Below are positions 59,687 to 64,000 of a stretch of DNA of 64,000 bases, in pieces; position 1 is the stretch's first letter; each line of letters opens with the position of its first letter. The DNA is from Hymenoscyphus infarciens (taxonomy: Eukaryota; Ascomycota; Leotiomycetes; Helotiales; Helotiaceae): assembly GCA_001414345.1 (NCBI GenBank), contig LLCB01000163.1, forward strand, positions 1 through 64,000. Direction: 5' to 3'. A program made the translations under genes and the position numbers. The notes beneath the pieces were generated by a model that worked only from the letters and a program-made list of their open reading frames with translations, ran no database searches and had not been told where the DNA came from.

Positions 59687-61441
59687 TGTTAGTCTTTTGG
59701 TCCAAAAATATTGGAGATGCTGGGAGAACAGTATAGAAGTTTCTCGTATCTAATAGACCTATTAGCGGTCTGTTTTTATTTGGAATAGAGTTTGCTCTTT
59801 GTTAAGACGTGATAATAATTTGAAACAAAAAAGCGCAGAAAGAATAATGACTTTGTTCAATGACAAAGAAACGTGGGACGTATATCCAGTTGTAACACAA
59901 CAGAGTTTTGGCTGCGTGGCCGGCCGGCTTCAAAAATAGTAGAGACTGAATTTAGGCAAGCTCGCGATAGACGTTAAAAGTGTCAGTCAATACTTCAGGC
60001 TGGCACCTTCCTCCTGAGCCTTCGTTGTTCGATCTTTCTAGGGCAAATCAGGCAAAGCATCCTAAACAAAGAACAACCAAGTTCTAGACCTCAACTGTAC
60101 TGTACTTGAAAAAGAGGACAGCGCACAACGGGTGATTGATTTGCTGCCGCTTCTAGTGTCCAACACGAGGCGATTTACCTCCTAGGAACTAAGCGAGGTA
60201 GTCGAATGCGCCGTAAAAGAACTTTAGGTAGTAGAAACTTTCCGCGACTAACCGACAAAGTATCCTGTACACCTCCCAACCCCTTTTCTTCATGTAAATC
60301 TAGCAAATCAAAAATCTTCTTTCCCCGTTGGTCATCTAAGAGTGGAATCCATATAAACGACTTCAATATATTCTGCGTCTCACTCCATGTTTTCACCTGG
60401 AGTCTTTGGGATATATTCTCTCACCAATCCGCCCAACCATACGTCCACAGCTATACGATATGGTGCCAGTCATTAAAAACCAAAGCATGAAATGAGAAGA
60501 AACACTATCAACAGTTTTGATCTTTAGAAGAAAGTTTCGATATATTGTGTCACCACAGTTTGTTCGTGTAAGTTTCACATTGCTTCGTCGAGAGCGTGAA
60601 ATGATTTGCTTGAGATGGCAGGATATCCCTGTCAACAACTTCATTTGGAGCGAGATCCGCGCAGGGGAAATAGTCCAGGGGGTATTACACTACTCCGACA
60701 TTATTATAGGAGTTAGTTTTTGGTCTTAAACATACTCATCTACAGGTAGCTAGCTAGCTACCTTGGTATTTCTTTCTCCAGACTTGTGATTCAGATGAGG
60801 TAAATGAACTGCCGTATCACGCACGTTGGAGAAAGTCGTGACTTTAAACTCGTGGTTAGAAAATGTTAAAACAATAAATGATCCATGGAAATATAAGGCC
60901 TTTAACTAATAATTCTTTATCAAATCCACTTGTCTTAACACGTTAGAAAAAGATAAACTTGTAAATAAACTTACAACTATTTATAAAGTAGTACTGTTTA
61001 GTTATCCTCTGATATTTCTTTATATAATGTTATTTTCTGAATTCTTTAGAGAAATAGAAAGAATTCAAGAAAAACTAAAGATTCTTACTCTTCAACAGTG
61101 TTTTATAAATTCTTCTTTTAACTATTATAGAATATGTGTAACACCTCTGCAAAAAATAAACTCGACATGAATCCCATTGTTTAGAATCATTGAAAGGGTT
61201 TCCCAGGTCTTATTTGAAAAAGTAGAGAATAAAATAGCATGCACTTTACTCGTAGTTATCCACAAATTCCTACACCCCTTGAGACACGAAGCCAAAAAAT
61301 ATTTCACATGTTTTTTCGGTCATTGCTCTCTCTAAACCTTCCTCCACGCGTGCTCCGAATATTATTTGACTATCGTCGCTAAAAGATTTGGTTTCACTTA
61401 CTTCCCATGCTCAAACAAGAAAACAGAATCCAGAGATTCAA
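59687..61441. other. intergenic, repeat copy and AT-rich patch
   Basis: About 1.75 kb. It contains dispersed-repeat copy 7 (60130-60185) and an AT-rich patch at about 60850-61140 that may be RIP-affected. No gene is supported; short frames at 60175-60729 do not resemble known proteins. Confidence 0.45.
60130..60185 (+). repeat. dispersed repeat, copy 7 (partial)
   Basis: Contains GATTTGCTGCCGCTTCTAGT and GTCCAACACGAG, the right-hand module of the family. The left-hand GGAACAATGAG module is not evident here. Confidence 0.55.
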
Positions 61442-62848
61442 TCAGGCCCCAATATATCCGTCGATACGAATCTTTCCAGCAAAGCGGATTTCTTCGGATT
61501 GACACACTTCTTCGGCACGTTGAACTTCGTCATAGTAGCGAGCTTCTTCAGCGTGTTCGTGAAAATAGTACTCTCTAGTGATCCTTCAGCGAAAACAAGT
61601 CTCTGGGGATCAAGCAGGTTAAAATGGTTGGAGATCGTCGCAGGTAGAAATCGAGTGTTGCCGCCGTATATCCATGGCTCTGCACATTGACCATCATTCG
61701 CTCTGCAGTGGGTGTGCCTAGCTGCTTGCGCTCACTCACAGCAGCCAGATTAACTTCACGTTGGGTAACACCACGACGTCTGAGATTTGTGTCCTGTGCC
61801 GCTTTTTGCGTCGTAGAACCATTTTGATTCTTTCCCCAATTTGGGACAACATTCGACTCCGGAGTAGAAGGAACTGGATTGCTTGGCAGTCGGGGAACGG
61901 GTACACTTTGCTCGTTTTGAGCCCATATAGCAATAATGCAACCGCGAAGAATATCATAGAAAGCAACCCTAAGATTACAGGAGGTACGCCAAGTTTATGA
62001 TGACGCTCCAATTTGGCAGAAAGGTGGGATTGTAAAGAGCGCCTGGCCACTTGTATTCGAGAGAATGGCGGAGGAGGTAATGGGATTGTAACTGCTTGAT
62101 CGCAAGGGGCTGTGGAAGTTTGATTTGCTTGCTATTTAGCATAGTTAGTTGAGCTTTAAAGTATTCTGTCTTGAAGGATCGTTGGCTGCTCAGGGGGCAA
62201 TACTTTACCACGCTGGCAGATTCCAGAGCAGGACCTGAAAAGCTTATGGAACTTGCCCAGCTTCTGTATGGTATTGACCTTCGAGGCGCCTCAAAGTATG
62301 GAGGAAGTACTCACCAAAAGAGACCGACAATATTTCAGGAAGTCCTTTTGGGCAGTCCAATCCTGGTAATGCCATTGGATGAGGAAATAAGCAAGTGCAC
62401 TAATAAGGGCAAGGGCCGTAATTAATGATGCCCAAAAATTTGTTCTTTTGTAAAATGATACCCTTTCCTTGTCGTTTTGACTTGCTGCATGTTGAATGTT
62501 AGACTAGTAAGGGTCGTTCCTGCCCTAACATCGGCCTGGTCGCACTTGGCTACCTAAGTCGTGTAAGTGGGATGAGGGAATTGTGCGATCGGGGATGTAA
62601 CATGCCTCGCCACTGCTCTTCATAGCGAAATGGCATTGCAATTGTCTTATAGACTATGCGACTCTTTATACTAGCAGAATACATTCTGGATGTCGTTGGC
62701 CCCATTTTGGAACCGACTTTGTATTTGCACATTGTCCTAGGTGTAACATTGAATACACAGGCAAGTCGGTGATTCTTACTGGACTCAGCTGATCCTCGCT
62801 TTCTTCTACCGAGCTTCTGTAGTGATCATTTGATTTGCGACGAAGCAT
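61442..62848 (-). CDS. two-helix membrane protein of unknown fungal family (copy C, fullest copy)
   Basis: Proposed exons: 62848-62780, 62503-62315, 62131-61740 and 61583-61442. Total is 792 nt, giving 263 aa, with all junctions in phase. Exon 1 (MLRRKSNDHYRSSVEESEDQ) ends at a GTAAGA donor. Exon 2 encodes helix 1 ('ASLITALALISALAYFLIQ') and 'WHYQDWTAQKDFLKYC'. Exon 3 follows a CTAAC branch and TAG acceptor, with 'QANQTSTAPC', 'IPLPPPPFSRIQVARR' and helix 2 ('PPVILGLLSMIFFAVALLLY'). Exon 4 has 'EYYFHEHAEEARYYDEVQRA'. Copy B aligns with exons 2 and 3. The 276-nt first intron is long for this genome. The linker after helix 2 matches copy B better in another frame (see findings), so this copy may also be damaged. 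The protein probably has both termini on the same side of a membrane; function unknown. Confidence 0.55.
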
Positions 62849-64000
62849 TTTGGCAATCGTCGCTCTCTGCAACTGCATTGACGATCGTCGTACGACAAGT
62901 GGCGCACTATTTTATCGCGAAGCCGACTTAGGGACACCGAGGGTATTTGGAATTAGATCTCATAGCTAGAAAATGTAGGAAGGGTGTTATTTCACACGCA
63001 ACCTTGTACGGAATTGTAACAACAGGTCATAGAAGAGGTTGCTTCGCGAAGAGGTTGAAAGGATAGAGCGAAACCCAATTACAAATGGTAGAGTGCGTAG
63101 AATAATATATATTTTCATGGAATGGTTCTGCAAAGTGCAGGTGACTTCCATGAGCGTCCAATTCAACAAAACAATCACCATCGCTCTTCACAATCAGAAA
63201 CCAATGCTGGACACCCAAATAGGACTTCCTGTCGTGGCATTGGGACTTGAATGTAAAATCTGGTACTCGAGTAGTGGTACGTATCATGGAAGAGGAAGAC
63301 CCTTGCTAGTAATTCCAAACAAGAAGGTAGATGCTTGGAAGATTGACAATGCAGACGAACGGATATCTGGGTCTCCCAGCCCCTCAATTCCTAGAAGGCA
63401 GGTCGGTAATACCCCGGGAAATTCTAGGTTCGTCCCAGGCAATTGTTTGGATCGGATCATCAGTGCGACTCGTGCCATAGCAGATTGGCATCTTTCAAGC
63501 AAGCGGCGAAGAGAAGCATGTCGAGACCCGAAAATGAAGGACCTGGAGCGAATGGTTGTCAAGGGCACCTCTCCATGTCATCTTGTACAGTAGTATGATC
63601 TTCCTACTGTCTGCATTCGTGGCTTTGTTGTGCTTCGAATAGAGGAGGGCCACGTTGTACGGCGTCCATGACAGAAAGGCGGGGTGCGTATAGATACATA
63701 CATGGCACATGTACCATGGCAGCTATTTTCAGATGAGCCCTCGGTTGTGAGTTGGATTGCTCAGGCCATGACGCCAAAGGGGGGAATAATAATCATTAAT
63801 TGGGTTGAAGTCGCAATGTTTCTAGGATCCTTTGATGAATTTGATGAAGGCGTTCAAAACGGCTCCGGACCTTACCATGTCAAGGGACCGTCGGGTTGTT
63901 CCCGGCTTAGATAACCGAGTTTTCGGATGAACTTTGAGACCTTTCCCTTTCCAGACACGCGACACTAGCCAAGCGAACTCCTTATCGATAACGCCTAGTG
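62849..64000. other. window end, nothing secure
   Basis: About 1.15 kb. A minus-strand frame (63287-63027) has protein-like segments (KSYLGVQHWFLIVKSDGD and NIYYSTHSTICNWVSLYPFN), but no start, exon partner or known family could be found. It may be the fragment of a decayed gene. The plus-strand frame 63039-63593 overlaps it and looks like its shadow. Confidence 0.3.

Overview
The window comes from a filamentous ascomycete (Pezizomycotina). Its genes carry short spliceosomal introns (about 48-276 nt) with GT..AG borders and CTAAC/TACTAAC-type branch sites. Gene-sized islands of ordinary base composition alternate with very AT-rich, TA-rich blocks that look like repeat-induced point mutation (RIP, C-to-T / G-to-A). 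The gene content (Cdc48, Phs1, a Dnf3-like flippase, mitochondrial uS7, a nitronate monooxygenase, a Usp-domain protein, a SprT-like protease) is general for this group. I would guess Leotiomycetes, but that is inference.

Layout. Positions 1-11.4 kb hold no gene I can support: a G-rich run, microsatellites, a 243-bp inverted-repeat element (774-1016), a RIP-like AT-rich block ending in a transposon terminus at 6475, a 190-bp tandem duplication and a second AT-rich block at 9.75-10.5 kb. From 11.5 to 16.6 kb lies a large P4-ATPase lipid flippase (+). From 18.3 to 31.0 kb there are: a 153-aa conserved unknown protein (-), a secreted GPI-anchored Ser/Thr-rich protein (+), a small basic protein with a hydrophobic N-terminus (-), Phs1 3-hydroxyacyl-CoA dehydratase (-), and Cdc48 (-, six exons). 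One or two doubtful genes follow at 31.4-32.7 kb. From 35,430 to 42,328 sits a 6.9-kb dead DNA transposon: terminal inverted repeats, subterminal heptamer arrays, an apparent 7-bp target duplication, a nested 256-bp MITE and a fossil integrase-like DDE domain. After it come nitronate monooxygenase (-), a 97-aa double-stranded-RNA-binding-like protein (+), mitochondrial ribosomal protein S7 (+) and a 717-aa universal-stress-domain protein (+).

The right end (55.4-62.9 kb) is accessory. It has at least two, perhaps three, minus-strand copies of a family of small two-helix membrane proteins with an LPPPPFSRI linker. One copy is nearly complete (61.4-62.8 kb). One is killed by two in-frame stops (57.3-58.0 kb). 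One is a set of tail exons (55.4-56.5 kb). A single-exon SprT-like metalloprotease lies between them. A dispersed short repeat with the core CTGCCGCTTTTTCTGTCCA recurs through the window.

The genes do not form a pathway or cluster. The housekeeping genes mark ordinary chromosomal islands; the interesting material is the repeat and RIP record and the decaying membrane-protein family.
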